Origin: an uncultured Rikenella sp.
GTDB lineage: Bacteria; Bacteroidota; Bacteroidia; Bacteroidales; Rikenellaceae
Assembly: GCF_910579375.1 (NCBI RefSeq)
Contig: NZ_CAJTUJ010000027.1
Coordinates: 1-19,375 of the forward strand
Direction of reading: 5' to 3'
DNA length: 19,375 nucleotides
The notes beneath the pieces were generated by a model. It was not told the DNA's origin and did no database searches. It saw only the letters and a list, made by a program, of their open reading frames with translations. A program made the translations under genes and the position numbers. Positions 7,776 to 15,311 of this stretch are shown piece by piece (position 1 is the stretch's first letter; every line of letters begins with the position of its first letter).

Positions 7776-10700
7776 ATGAACCGCAAAAAGATACTGCTGC
7801 TCGGCTTCGTTCTCCTCGCACTCGCGGGCGTCGGCTACGCTCTCCTGAGACCGACCCGGGTGGCGCTGGTCAATTTCCCGCGCTACCAGACGGCCCGCAT
7901 GGCCCAATCGTTGGATAACCGCTCGATCAAACTCTTCTCGGTGGAACTGGAAGAGTTCGAGACCTTGAAAAACTACGACGCCGTGCTGATCTTCGGCATG
8001 GGCATCCGGATGACTGACGACCACCGGGCCCTGCTCGAAAAACTCAAGGCCAAAGGGACACCGATCTATTCCACCTCGGTGACCGACCCCGTGAACCGCA
8101 TCACGAGCCTCGACTCCGTCCGACAGTCCACCGTGAAAGCCTACCTAGACAACGGCGGCACACGGAACTACCGCAGCCTGTTCAACTACATCCGCCGCGA
8201 ACTGAAGGGCCGGAAGCTCTTTACCGGCCCCGTCGAACCGCCCGTGGCGATCAGCAGCGACGTCCTGTTCCATCTGGACGACGAACAGACCTTCTCCACT
8301 GTCGACGAGTTCGACACCTATTACACCGCTCAGGGTTTCCGCCGCCCAAACGGCCCGAAAGTGACTCTGCTGGTCGGCATGGCCGGGCCGTTCGACACCA
8401 ACAAAGAGCACCTCGACTCACTGATTACGGCACTCGAACGGCGCGGCATGAACGTCTATCCGATTTCGAGCTTCGGCCGACGGCTGGAGCTGTTGCAGGA
8501 GATCGGGCCCGACGCCGTCGTCTACCTGCCCCACGGCCGTCTGGCGATGGGACAGGGCGAACGGGCCGTCGAGTGGCTCCGGGAACGGAACATTCCGCTC
8601 TTCTGCCCCCTCACCCTCAACGACACCTACGACCGCTGGATGGAAGACCGACAGGGAATGGTAAGCGGTTTCCTGAGCCAGAGCATCGTCATGCCCGAAC
8701 TCGACGGCGGCATTGTTCCGATGGCCCTCAACGCCCAATTCATCGACAACGAGGGACTCTACCTTTTCAAATCCATACCCGGCCGGACAGAACAATTCGC
8801 CGCCACCGTCGCGAACTACCTGAAACTCCGCACGAAGCCCAACAAGAATAAAAAAGTGGCCGTCTACTACTTCAAAGGCCCCGGCAGCCACTCGCTGGTC
8901 GCCTCGGGACTCGAGGTACTGCCCTCGCTGTACAATTTTCTGAAGAAACTGCAGAGCGAGGGGTACGACCTGAGCGGCCTGCCCGCTTCGGAAAAGGAAT
9001 TCGAAGAACTGGTGATGGAGCGCGGCCCGGTCTTCAACAGCTATGCCGAGGGGAACATCGAGCGCTACCTGCACTCCGGTCATCCCGAACTGATTCCGTC
9101 CGCAGACTACGACAGCTGGCTTCGCCAGACATTGCGACCGGAACAGTACGCCGAGCTGACCGCCAAACACGGCGCAGCTCCGGGCGCCTTCTACACCGCC
9201 GGCGACAGCATCGCCGTAACCCGGATCCGGTTCGGGAACATCGTCCTGCTGCCCCAGCCGACCCAAAGCACCGGCGAGAATACCTTCGCCGCCGTTCACG
9301 GCGACAACCCGATCCCGCCGCACCACTACCTGGCCTCCTACCTCTGGACACGCTACGGTTTCGGCGCCGACGCCATGCTCCACTTCGGCACGCACGGCTC
9401 GCTGGAGTTCATCCCCGGCAAACAGGTCGCCCTCTCGACCGCCGACTGGAGCGACCGGTTAGTGGGCGATCTGCCCCACCTCTATCTCTACACGATCGGC
9501 GACGTGGGCGAAGGGATCATCGCCAAACGGCGCACCTACGCCGCCACCGTATCGCACCTGACCCCGCCTTTTATCGAAACCGCCCTGCGCAGCACGGTGG
9601 AGACGTTGTCGGAACGCATCCGAAACTACCTCGCCCAAGAAGAGTCCCAACGGATGCCACACGAAAACCTCTCCATCAAACAATTGACCCTGCAAATGGG
9701 GCTCCATCGCGATCTGAAATTAGACAGCGTGCCGAATCGGCCCTACACGGACGAAGAGATCGAACGGATCGAAAATTTCGCCGAAGAGCTCTGCTCCGAG
9801 AAGATCGCCGGCGGAATGTACACCCTCGGCGCGGCGTTCCCCCCGGAAAAGATCCGCTCGTCGGTCGAATTGCTCGCCACCGACCCGATCGCCTACGGAC
9901 TGGCCGCACTCGACAAGGCAACGGGTAAAGTCACGCAGAAGCAGATCGACCGGGCTGCATTTTTCAACCGCCGCTACCAAACCTCCGCTCGTCAGACGGT
10001 CGAACGCCTGCTGACCCAGCCCGCATGGACGACGGAAGCCGCCCTGACTTCGCTGGGCATCTCGCCCAAACAGCTGGCCCGGGCCCGACAGATTCAGACT
10101 CTGTCGCAGCCCAAAAACCGCCTGGCCATGCTTCGCGCCAGACCCGCCGCCCCATCCACCGTACCGACCGACACCCTATCGGCTGCCGAAAAAGCATGGG
10201 CCGAAGCCCTGACCCAGATCGCCGACGCGGTAACGAACGTGCGCAACTACCATTCCGCCCTGGAAGAGAGCCCGAACGCCGAACTGACATCGCTCGTCCG
10301 AGCCCTGAACGGCGGCTACCTCGCCCCGACGCCGGGAGGCGACTACATCGCCAACCCGAACACCCTGCCCACCGGGCGCAACCTCTACTCCATCAACGCC
10401 GAGGCGACTCCCTCGCCCGACGCCTGGGCCAAAGGCGTCGCGATGGGGGAACAGATGCTGGCCGACTACCTGAAAAACCACGGCGGCAACTATCCGCAGA
10501 AAGTGAGTTTCACCCTCTGGTCGGGCGCCTTCATCGAAAGCGAAGGAGCCACCATCGCCCAGATTCTGTGGCTGCTCGGCGTAGAGCCCATCCGCGACCA
10601 GTTCGGCCGTGTGATGGACATCCGTCCGGTTCCGGCCTCCGAGCTGAACCGCCCGCGGATCGACGTGGTGGTACAGACCTCCGGCCAGCTGCGCGACTTA

Positions 10701-11876
10701 GCCGCTTCCCGGTTAGCCCTGATCCAGAAAGCGGTCGACTTGACAGCCGCACTCGACGACGGCGAAAACTACGTCGCCCAGGGACGTTTGGCTGCCGAAA
10801 AAGTGCTGCTCGAAAAAGGTTTTTCACCGAAAGCGGCCCGCGAACTCTCGACCCGCCGGATTTTCGGCGGCCTGAACGGCATGACCGGCACCGGCATTAC
10901 TGCGCTGGTCGAAAGCGGCGACCGGTGGGAGTCCGACAACGAAATCGCCGCGACCTACCTCAACAACATGGGCGCCGCCTACGGCAGCTCCGAAGCGTGG
11001 GGCGACTTCCATCCCGGCCTCTTCGAAGCCGCCCTGCAGAACACCGATGCCGTCGTCCAGCCGCGCCAAAGCCACACCTGGGGCGCGCTGAGCCTCGACC
11101 ACGTGTATGAATTCATGGGCGGCCTGAACCTGACCGTCCGGAACGTGACGGGGCGCGATCCCGACACCTATTTCAACGACCTGCGCAACCGCCACCACGC
11201 CCGCGTACAAGAGCTCAAAGCCGCCATCGGCGTCGAAACGCGCACCACCCTCTTCAATCCGGTCTATATCCGCGAACAGATGCAGGGAGGCGCCTCTTCG
11301 GCCGAACGGTTGACCGAAGTCGTGCGGAACACCTACGGATGGAACGTCATGAAACCGGCAGCCATCGACCGGGAGATCTGGGACGGCATCTATCATATTT
11401 ATGTCGCCGACCACCTGCATTTAGGCACCCAAGCCTTTTTCGAACGCGAAAACCCCGCCGCCCTGCAAGAGATGACAGCCGTCATGCTGGAGACCGCCCG
11501 CAAAGGCTACTGGCAGGCTACGCCGGAACAGCTGAAGAGCCTCTCCGAACTACACAGCGGGCTGGTGACCCGTCACGGAGCGGCATGCAGCGGCTTCACC
11601 TGCGACAACGCCAAACTGCGCGACTTCATCGGTCGGCAACTGACTCCCGAAGAGGCCGAAACCTACCGGACATCCGTCGACCGGGCCCTTTCCGCCGCCC
11701 CGTCGGAGGGCACGGAACAGCAGGGAACGGTGCTCAAAAAAGAGACCTTGAACCGCGCCGCCGACACCCGCCGACCCTTCGGCAGCCTGGGTATCGCCCT
11801 GGGAGCCTTCGGCCTGATCTGCGCCGCCGCAGGCGGCATCCGAATCATCCGCAAGCTGCGTAAAAGAAAGGCATAA
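7776..11876 (+). CDS. hmuS: HmuS, CobN/Mg-chelatase-H-like membrane protein
   Basis: This is a 1366-residue protein of the CobN/BchH chelatase family. The family motif HFGTHGSLEFIPGKQ is at about residues 531-545, and the C-terminal CobN-type segments WGDFHPGLFEAALQNTDAVVQ and YEFMGGLNLTVRN are clear. Unlike a soluble cobaltochelatase, it has an N-terminal membrane helix (about 5-24) and a C-terminal helix (about 1335-1357) with a basic tail, so it is membrane-anchored with most of it probably periplasmic. Placed in a hmu operon, it is expected to act on haem, probably removing iron, rather than in cobalamin synthesis; no CobS/CobT or other cob genes are present. The reaction is known-family inference, not visible here. 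Confidence 0.92.
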   Translation: MNRKKILLLGFVLLALAGVGYALLRPTRVALVNFPRYQTARMAQSLDNRSIKLFSVELEEFETLKNYDAVLIFGMGIRMTDDHRALLEKLKAKGTPIYSTSVTDPVNRITSLDSVRQSTVKAYLDNGGTRNYRSLFNYIRRELKGRKLFTGPVEPPVAISSDVLFHLDDEQTFSTVDEFDTYYTAQGFRRPNGPKVTLLVGMAGPFDTNKEHLDSLITALERRGMNVYPISSFGRRLELLQEIGPDAVVYLPHGRLAMGQGERAVEWLRERNIPLFCPLTLNDTYDRWMEDRQGMVSGFLSQSIVMPELDGGIVPMALNAQFIDNEGLYLFKSIPGRTEQFAATVANYLKLRTKPNKNKKVAVYYFKGPGSHSLVASGLEVLPSLYNFLKKLQSEGYDLSGLPASEKEFEELVMERGPVFNSYAEGNIERYLHSGHPELIPSADYDSWLRQTLRPEQYAELTAKHGAAPGAFYTAGDSIAVTRIRFGNIVLLPQPTQSTGENTFAAVHGDNPIPPHHYLASYLWTRYGFGADAMLHFGTHGSLEFIPGKQVALSTADWSDRLVGDLPHLYLYTIGDVGEGIIAKRRTYAATVSHLTPPFIETALRSTVETLSERIRNYLAQEESQRMPHENLSIKQLTLQMGLHRDLKLDSVPNRPYTDEEIERIENFAEELCSEKIAGGMYTLGAAFPPEKIRSSVELLATDPIAYGLAALDKATGKVTQKQIDRAAFFNRRYQTSARQTVERLLTQPAWTTEAALTSLGISPKQLARARQIQTLSQPKNRLAMLRARPAAPSTVPTDTLSAAEKAWAEALTQIADAVTNVRNYHSALEESPNAELTSLVRALNGGYLAPTPGGDYIANPNTLPTGRNLYSINAEATPSPDAWAKGVAMGEQMLADYLKNHGGNYPQKVSFTLWSGAFIESEGATIAQILWLLGVEPIRDQFGRVMDIRPVPASELNRPRIDVVVQTSGQLRDLAASRLALIQKAVDLTAALDDGENYVAQGRLAAEKVLLEKGFSPKAARELSTRRIFGGLNGMTGTGITALVESGDRWESDNEIAATYLNNMGAAYGSSEAWGDFHPGLFEAALQNTDAVVQPRQSHTWGALSLDHVYEFMGGLNLTVRNVTGRDPDTYFNDLRNRHHARVQELKAAIGVETRTTLFNPVYIREQMQGGASSAERLTEVVRNTYGWNVMKPAAIDREIWDGIYHIYVADHLHLGTQAFFERENPAALQEMTAVMLETARKGYWQATPEQLKSLSELHSGLVTRHGAACSGFTCDNAKLRDFIGRQLTPEEAETYRTSVDRALSAAPSEGTEQQGTVLKKETLNRAADTRRPFGSLGIALGAFGLICAAAGGIRIIRKLRKRKA

Positions 11877-11884
11877 CCCCGACT

Positions 11885-12559
11885 ATGGAAAGCGTTCTAC
11901 TCCTTCTGACCCTGCTGGCGCTCGTCAAGACGGTACTGACCGACAGCCTCCTGCCCCGACGTTGGCAGGGGGTGGTGTTCGGCCTGCTCTGCGCCGGCTT
12001 CGTCTGGTTCTGCCACCCGTATGCGCTGGAGCTCAACAAGCTCCAGGTCGAACAGGCGCTCTACGCCAAAGATGCCCTGATGAACATCTCGCTGATCGTG
12101 ATGCTCGACCTGCTGCTGACATTCGGCAACTGTCGGGCAAGGATCGTTCCCCGGCGCAAGACCCGCTGGATGAGATACATCCCGACCCTGTTGATCTTCC
12201 CTGCGATATTCTACCTGCAAATCAATCTTTTTTTCACCTTCGCCGGAAGTTCGTTCACCGCCGTCAGTATCTGGCTGGCCATCGGCCTCTTCGTGATCCT
12301 GACGGGCGGCGACTGGGCGACGCGAGCCCTGATTCCATCGGAAGAGGGCCGCATCGAACTGACCTTACTGACCGGGATGCTGATTTTCGCACTCACAATC
12401 TGCTGCACCGTTTTCCATCCGTCGGCCATCGTGGTCAGCCACAGCGCGCCGATCGACTGGCGCGGCATGGGGCTGGCCCTGTCGGTCACGGGCGTGCTCT
12501 TCGCCGCGGGATACTTCGCCCCCCGCCTCCTGAAAAAGCTGAAAAAACAACACAACTAA
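11885..12559 (+). CDS. hmuT: HmuT-like polytopic membrane protein
   Basis: This is a 224-residue inner-membrane protein with about six or seven hydrophobic helices (near 3-18, 29-46, 64-80, 99-118, 123-140, 158-176 and 193-213). The C-terminus is very basic (LLKKLKKQHN). It is named by position in the conserved hmuYRSTUV order. Its molecular role is unknown, and no transporter or enzyme motif was recognised. It begins 8 bp after hmuS and lies 5 bp before hmuU. Note that Porphyromonas HmuT is not the periplasmic haem-binding HmuT of proteobacterial ABC systems. Confidence 0.75.
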   Translation: MESVLLLLTLLALVKTVLTDSLLPRRWQGVVFGLLCAGFVWFCHPYALELNKLQVEQALYAKDALMNISLIVMLDLLLTFGNCRARIVPRRKTRWMRYIPTLLIFPAIFYLQINLFFTFAGSSFTAVSIWLAIGLFVILTGGDWATRALIPSEEGRIELTLLTGMLIFALTICCTVFHPSAIVVSHSAPIDWRGMGLALSVTGVLFAAGYFAPRLLKKLKKQHN

Positions 12560-12564
12560 TAAAT

Positions 12565-13197
12565 ATGGAATACGTTTCAAACCTCCTCTTCTGGATATCG
12601 AACGGCCTGCTGGTACCCGTTATCGTCGGCCTGCTTCTCGTCTTCGTCCAGGCGATTTTCCGACTGGGCGGCTTTTATAACCGATACCAGCAACGCCGCC
12701 AAGCCAGTCGGGCGATCCGTCCCCGACTCGACAGCCTCGACAGCGCCGACCTTCCCGCTTTCGGCGAACTGCTCGCCGCCCAGCCGACATCGGACTTTAC
12801 CCGTGCCGCCCGCCGACTGATCGACGGCAACGGCTCCGAAGCCGCCAACCACCGCATCGTTTCGGACTACGAGATCGCCGCCGACCGGACACTGGGACGC
12901 GCCCGGCTGCTGACCAAATTCGGCCCCATTCTGGGCCTGATGGGCACCCTGATTCCGATGGGGCCCGCCCTGACCGGACTCTCGACCGGCGACGTCGCCA
13001 CCATGGCCTACAACATGCAAGTCGCCTTCGCCACCACCGTCATCGGCCTCTTCGCCGGCGCCGTCGGTTTCGTCCTGCTCCAGATCGAACAACGCTGGGC
13101 CGCCCGCGACCTCGCCTCGCTGGACTACCTCTCGGCCCTCGCGCTCGAACGGCGCCGCCCGGACGCGAACGCTCACCCCAACACCCCGCAGGCATGA
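12565..13197 (+). CDS. hmuU: HmuU, MotA/TolQ/ExbB-type proton channel protein
   Basis: This is a 210-residue protein with the ExbB layout: TM1 at about 12-33, a long cytoplasmic segment, TM2 at about 119-138 (FGPILGLMGTLIPMGPAL) and TM3 at about 150-173 (NMQVAFATTVIGLFAG...). The GLMGTLIPMGPAL and AFATTVIGL segments are hallmarks of MotA/TolQ/ExbB. With HmuV it probably forms a proton-driven motor that powers this haem system, perhaps acting on HmuS/HmuT or on a TonB. The start at 12565 is the ATG nearest hmuT; the open frame reaching to 11962 is a shadow of hmuT. The stop overlaps the hmuV start (ATGA). Confidence 0.88.
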   Translation: MEYVSNLLFWISNGLLVPVIVGLLLVFVQAIFRLGGFYNRYQQRRQASRAIRPRLDSLDSADLPAFGELLAAQPTSDFTRAARRLIDGNGSEAANHRIVSDYEIAADRTLGRARLLTKFGPILGLMGTLIPMGPALTGLSTGDVATMAYNMQVAFATTVIGLFAGAVGFVLLQIEQRWAARDLASLDYLSALALERRRPDANAHPNTPQA

Positions 13198-13520
13198 AAC
13201 GCAGAAAAATCCTGAACACGGGCGAAGACCACGACCCGGTCGCGCTGCTCTCGAACCTCTTCGACGTAGCGATGGTCTTCGCCGTCGCCCTGATGGTCGC
13301 CCTGGTGACCCGCTTCAACATGACCGAACTCTTCTCGCAGGAAGACTATACGATGGTCAAAAATCCCGGCACCCCCGAAATGGAGATCATCGCCAAAGAG
13401 GGTCAGACCATTACGCGCTACAAACCCTCCGAATCGCAGACGAGTTCGGGCCCCAAAGGACGCAAAGTGGGCGTCGCCTACGAATTGGAGAACGGCGAGA
13501 TCATCTACGTACCCGAATAG
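13194..13520 (+). CDS. hmuV: HmuV, DUF2149 protein (ExbD/MotB-like partner)
   Basis: This is a 108-residue single-pass protein. A cytoplasmic N-terminus (MKRRKILNTGEDHDPVALL) is followed by one helix at about 22-40 (LFDVAMVFAVALMVALV) carrying Asp24 near its start, as in ExbD/TolR. A periplasmic tail of about 65 residues ends in GEIIYVPE. It is assigned to DUF2149 by overall pattern. It overlaps hmuU by 4 bp, which fits obligate co-translation of the motor pair, and it closes the operon. Confidence 0.85.
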   Translation: MKRRKILNTGEDHDPVALLSNLFDVAMVFAVALMVALVTRFNMTELFSQEDYTMVKNPGTPEMEIIAKEGQTITRYKPSESQTSSGPKGRKVGVAYELENGEIIYVPE

Positions 13521-13535
13521 CTCCGATTTTTCGTC

Positions 13536-13543
13536 TATCTTTG
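13536..13543 (+). promoter_or_regulatory. Bacteroidetes -7 box for the pabA-like gene
   Basis: TATCTTTG is a perfect TAnnTTTG, 26 bp before the ATG at 13570. It suggests that the amidotransferase gene has its own promoter after the hmu operon. No clear -33 motif is visible. Confidence 0.55.
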
Positions 13544-13569
13544 TCCGACATCCGCCGGTCGCGAACGAC

Positions 13570-14151
13570 ATGAAAATTCTGGTGCTCGACAACTACGACT
13601 CCTTTACCTACAACCTCGTCCAACTGCTCCGCGAGGCCGGGGCCGACCGGATCGACGTGCGTCTCAACGACCGGATCCCGCTGGAGGCGGCGGAGTCCTA
13701 CGACAAAATCGTGCTCTCGCCGGGCCCGGGAGTGCCTTCGGACGCAGGCCTCCTCCTGCCCTTGATCCGGCGATACGCCCCCTCTAAAAGTATCCTCGGC
13801 ATCTGCCTCGGCGAACAGGCCATCGCCGAGTGCTTCGGTGCCCGGCTGGCTAACCTGCCGCAGGTCTGCCACGGCATCGCCAGCCGAATCGAAATCATCG
13901 AGCCCGACCCGCTGTTCGCTGGCCTTCCGGCCCGACCGGAGGTAGGACGCTACCACTCGTGGGTCGTCGATCGGCACGGATTTCCGGACGATACCCTGAA
14001 AGTGACCGCCGTGGATGCCGACGGAGCGATCATGGCCCTCGCCCATCGTCGCTACGATGTGCGCGGCGTGCAGTTCCACCCCGAATCGATCCTCACGCCG
14101 GAGGGGGGACTCATGATCGCCAACTGGCTCCGATACGACCCGAAAGGCTGA
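13570..14151 (+). CDS. pabA: Aminodeoxychorismate/anthranilate synthase glutamine amidotransferase subunit
   Basis: This is a 193-residue class I glutamine amidotransferase. It opens with MKILVLDNYDSFTYNLVQ, typical of TrpG/PabA. Nucleophile Cys79 lies in GICLGEQAIAE, and His170 and Glu172 lie in VQFHPESI. The oxyanion motif SPGPGVPSDAG is at 50-60. It supplies ammonia to a chorismate-using partner. No trpE, trpD or pabB lies next to it, so folate (PabA) is favoured over tryptophan (TrpG), but sequence alone does not separate the two. It is the last ordinary gene before the DGR cassette array. Confidence 0.85.
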   Translation: MKILVLDNYDSFTYNLVQLLREAGADRIDVRLNDRIPLEAAESYDKIVLSPGPGVPSDAGLLLPLIRRYAPSKSILGICLGEQAIAECFGARLANLPQVCHGIASRIEIIEPDPLFAGLPARPEVGRYHSWVVDRHGFPDDTLKVTAVDADGAIMALAHRRYDVRGVQFHPESILTPEGGLMIANWLRYDPKG

Positions 14152-14361
14152 AACCGGCCGCAACGGTTTTACAACGGTAATCCGTCAATCACAAAAAGGC
14201 CGGCCCGAAAGTGAATTTTATATAAAAACAGCCAGTAATTTATCAATCAGGAATTTATCGGAATCACTAAAATAATCACTTTATCTTTTTCTCGCTTATA
14301 CCATCTTGCCATTCCGGCTCTCTTCTCCCTGATCTTCCGTCTTGACCCATTTCTTACCCAT
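14152..14361. other. Gene-free AT-rich gap between pabA and the VR array
   Basis: No gene is seen here. Bases about 14210-14300 are markedly AT-rich compared with the surroundings (for example TTTTATATAAAAACAG). A short direct repeat, CCCATTT, occurs at 14346 and 14357, just before the stop of the last VR cassette. This looks like the outer boundary of the array. Confidence 0.6.
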
Positions 14362-14544
14362 TTATTCCGAGAGGCAACGCAACTGAAGACCGTAGGCCCG
14401 GTAGTTTGTGCTATTGGGAAGAAGTATCGATGCGTTGAAACTTAAATGAAAACTCTTGCTTTCGCCGACTATGGTCGCCCAACTGTGGCCATTGCTACCC
14501 ACGCTCCATAATCCACCTGAGGTATGTGCGCGGTAGCCCGGGGC
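14362..14544 (-). other. VR cassette A (DGR target C-terminal segment)
   Basis: This encodes 60 residues from APGYRAHTSGGLW to YGLQLRCLSE. Aligned with the template repeat, its variable sites coincide with template Asn codons (for example AAC to TAC in the last variable codon, giving RAY). It uses AT-richer synonymous codons (TCA, GGT, TTA, AGT), like cassette D and unlike B. It is last in the array. No start codon in frame follows the cassette B stop, so it is probably not translated alone. Confidence 0.75.
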
Positions 14545-14552
14545 GCGCCCGT

Positions 14553-14735
14553 TTATTCCGAGAGGCAACGCAACTGAAGACCGTGACCGCGGTAGTCCAC
14601 GCTGCTGGGATAGAGGTACTGTGAACTGAAACTCAAGTCCAGGCCGTAGATGCTGCTTGCGGCGGAAGACCAGACGAACCCGCGGTTGCCGACGTGCCAC
14701 AACGCGCCCTCATCGAAGGCGCGGAAGCCCGGGGC
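14553..14735 (-). other. VR cassette B (DGR target C-terminal segment)
   Basis: This encodes 60 residues from APGFRAFDEGALW to HGLQLRCLSE. Its first third is close to the template repeat (GCG-TTG, GTC-GGC-AAC, GTC-TGG-TC). A hand alignment over the shared 176 bp gives about 19 differences at template adenines but about 47 at other bases. It is therefore a diverged relative of this template rather than a recent copy. It is 8 bp upstream of cassette A. Confidence 0.75.
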
Positions 14736-14749
14736 GGGGTCTCTGCCGT

Positions 14750-14932
14750 TTATTCCGAGAGGCAACGCAACTGGAAACCGTCGGCACTGTGGTATGAGTG
14801 GCTGGGTTGAGACGCATTCATCATGAAGCGCAGGTATAAACCCGATTGTTGGTTCATCGAGGCAGAGTAGCTGTATCCGCCGTTTCCGGTGTGCCATAAG
14901 AAGCCCTCCTCACCGCCGCGGAGGCCCGGGGC
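14750..14932 (-). other. VR cassette C (DGR target C-terminal segment)
   Basis: This encodes 60 residues from APGLRGGEEGFLW to DGFQLRCLSE. In its second half it is the cassette closest to the template: NASQPSHSYHSADGF against template NAAQPSNSNNRANGF. The four Asn codons there are changed to CAC, TAC, CAC and GAC, all at the first adenine. Other positions carry non-adenine changes, such as TCG to GAG. It is 14 bp upstream of cassette B. Confidence 0.75.
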
Positions 14933-14949
14933 GGAGCATTTGCCTCCAT

Positions 14950-15171
14950 TTATTCCGAGAGGCAACGCAACTGAAAACCGTGAGCGTTACCATACATGCG
15001 ACAAGGAGTGAGCCAGGTCATACCGAATCCCAAGTGTAGACCATCCGTATCCCGGTTCGTAGAAGACCAACTGTAACCATCGGCACCAATATAAAATAGT
15101 GCACCTGAGATGCGATAGCGGTAGCCCGGGGCGGCGCCGCTCGGCACGTGAACCGCCCACCACTGCCCCAC
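14950..15171 (-). other. VR cassette D with a short extra 5' coding remnant
   Basis: The cassette proper is 14950-15132 (APGYRYRISGALF to HGFQLRCLSE). Unlike the other three it is preceded by open frame with no upstream VR (GTG at 15171; GQWWAVHVPSGA then APGYR), bounded by an in-frame TAG a few codons further up. This may be the last remnant of a parent target gene. It is the first unit of the array and uses AT-richer codons (TAT, ATT, GGT). Whether the GTG is used is unknown, as no promoter was clearly recognised; a weak TATTTTCG lies at 15241-15248 on this strand. Confidence 0.65.
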
Positions 15172-15228
15172 TGACTGCCTCTACTCTAAATTTCCCCCGC
15201 GAACCCCGCATCGCAACCGCAATTTAGG

Positions 15229-15260
15229 TTGGGACAACTTCGAAAATAGAGCTATCTTTG
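15229..15260 (+). promoter_or_regulatory. Promoter of the MATE gene
   Basis: TTG at 15229-15231 and the perfect -7 box TATCTTTG at 15253-15260 are separated by 21 bp, a good Bacteroidetes promoter. It lies 51 bp before the MATE start and points away from the VR array. Confidence 0.65.
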
Positions 15261-15311
15261 TGAACCGGACGGACGCAGTGCGCCGTCCCCCTCTTTCTTT
15301 AACCGCAGACC

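Larger units (their letters stand above)
14362..15132 (-). repeat. Tandem array of four DGR variable-region (VR) cassettes
   Basis: Four head-to-tail units, all on the minus strand, each run exactly 183 bp from Ala-Pro-Gly to stop. In every unit the start is GCCCCGGGC and the last 25 bases are identical (QLRCLSE then TAA, plus one base). This end is the presumed initiation-of-mutagenic-homing sequence. The linkers are 8, 14 and 17 bp. From the GAGAGG core to the APG codon each unit is 176 bp, the same as the template repeat at 18870-19045, without indels. None has its own target-gene body, signal peptide or credible start. The units lie between pabA and the divergent MATE gene. They look like detached C-terminal C-type-lectin-fold segments kept as a cassette bank; function is not known. 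Confidence 0.8.

Noticed and set aside
5733..8024. 763-codon open frame on the minus strand
   Set aside because: It is an antisense shadow of hmuR and hmuS in GC-rich DNA, with Val/Gly/Glu-rich composition and no recognisable domain.
7776..11876. CobN as a cobaltochelatase for B12 synthesis
   Set aside because: It has membrane anchors at both ends and sits in hmuYRSTUV order with no cob genes nearby.
14154..14204. CCGGCC/GGCCGG pair after pabA as a terminator
   Set aside because: The arms are short and self-palindromic, far apart, and lack a following T-run.
14362..15132. Regularly spaced identical 25-bp sequence resembling a CRISPR array
   Set aside because: The period is about 190-200 bp, the intervening sequence is conserved coding sequence aligned to the TR, and there are no cas genes.
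14362..15132. Integron-like cassette array with attC sites
   Set aside because: The conserved ends are coding sequence with no attC-type imperfect palindrome, and no tyrosine integrase is seen.
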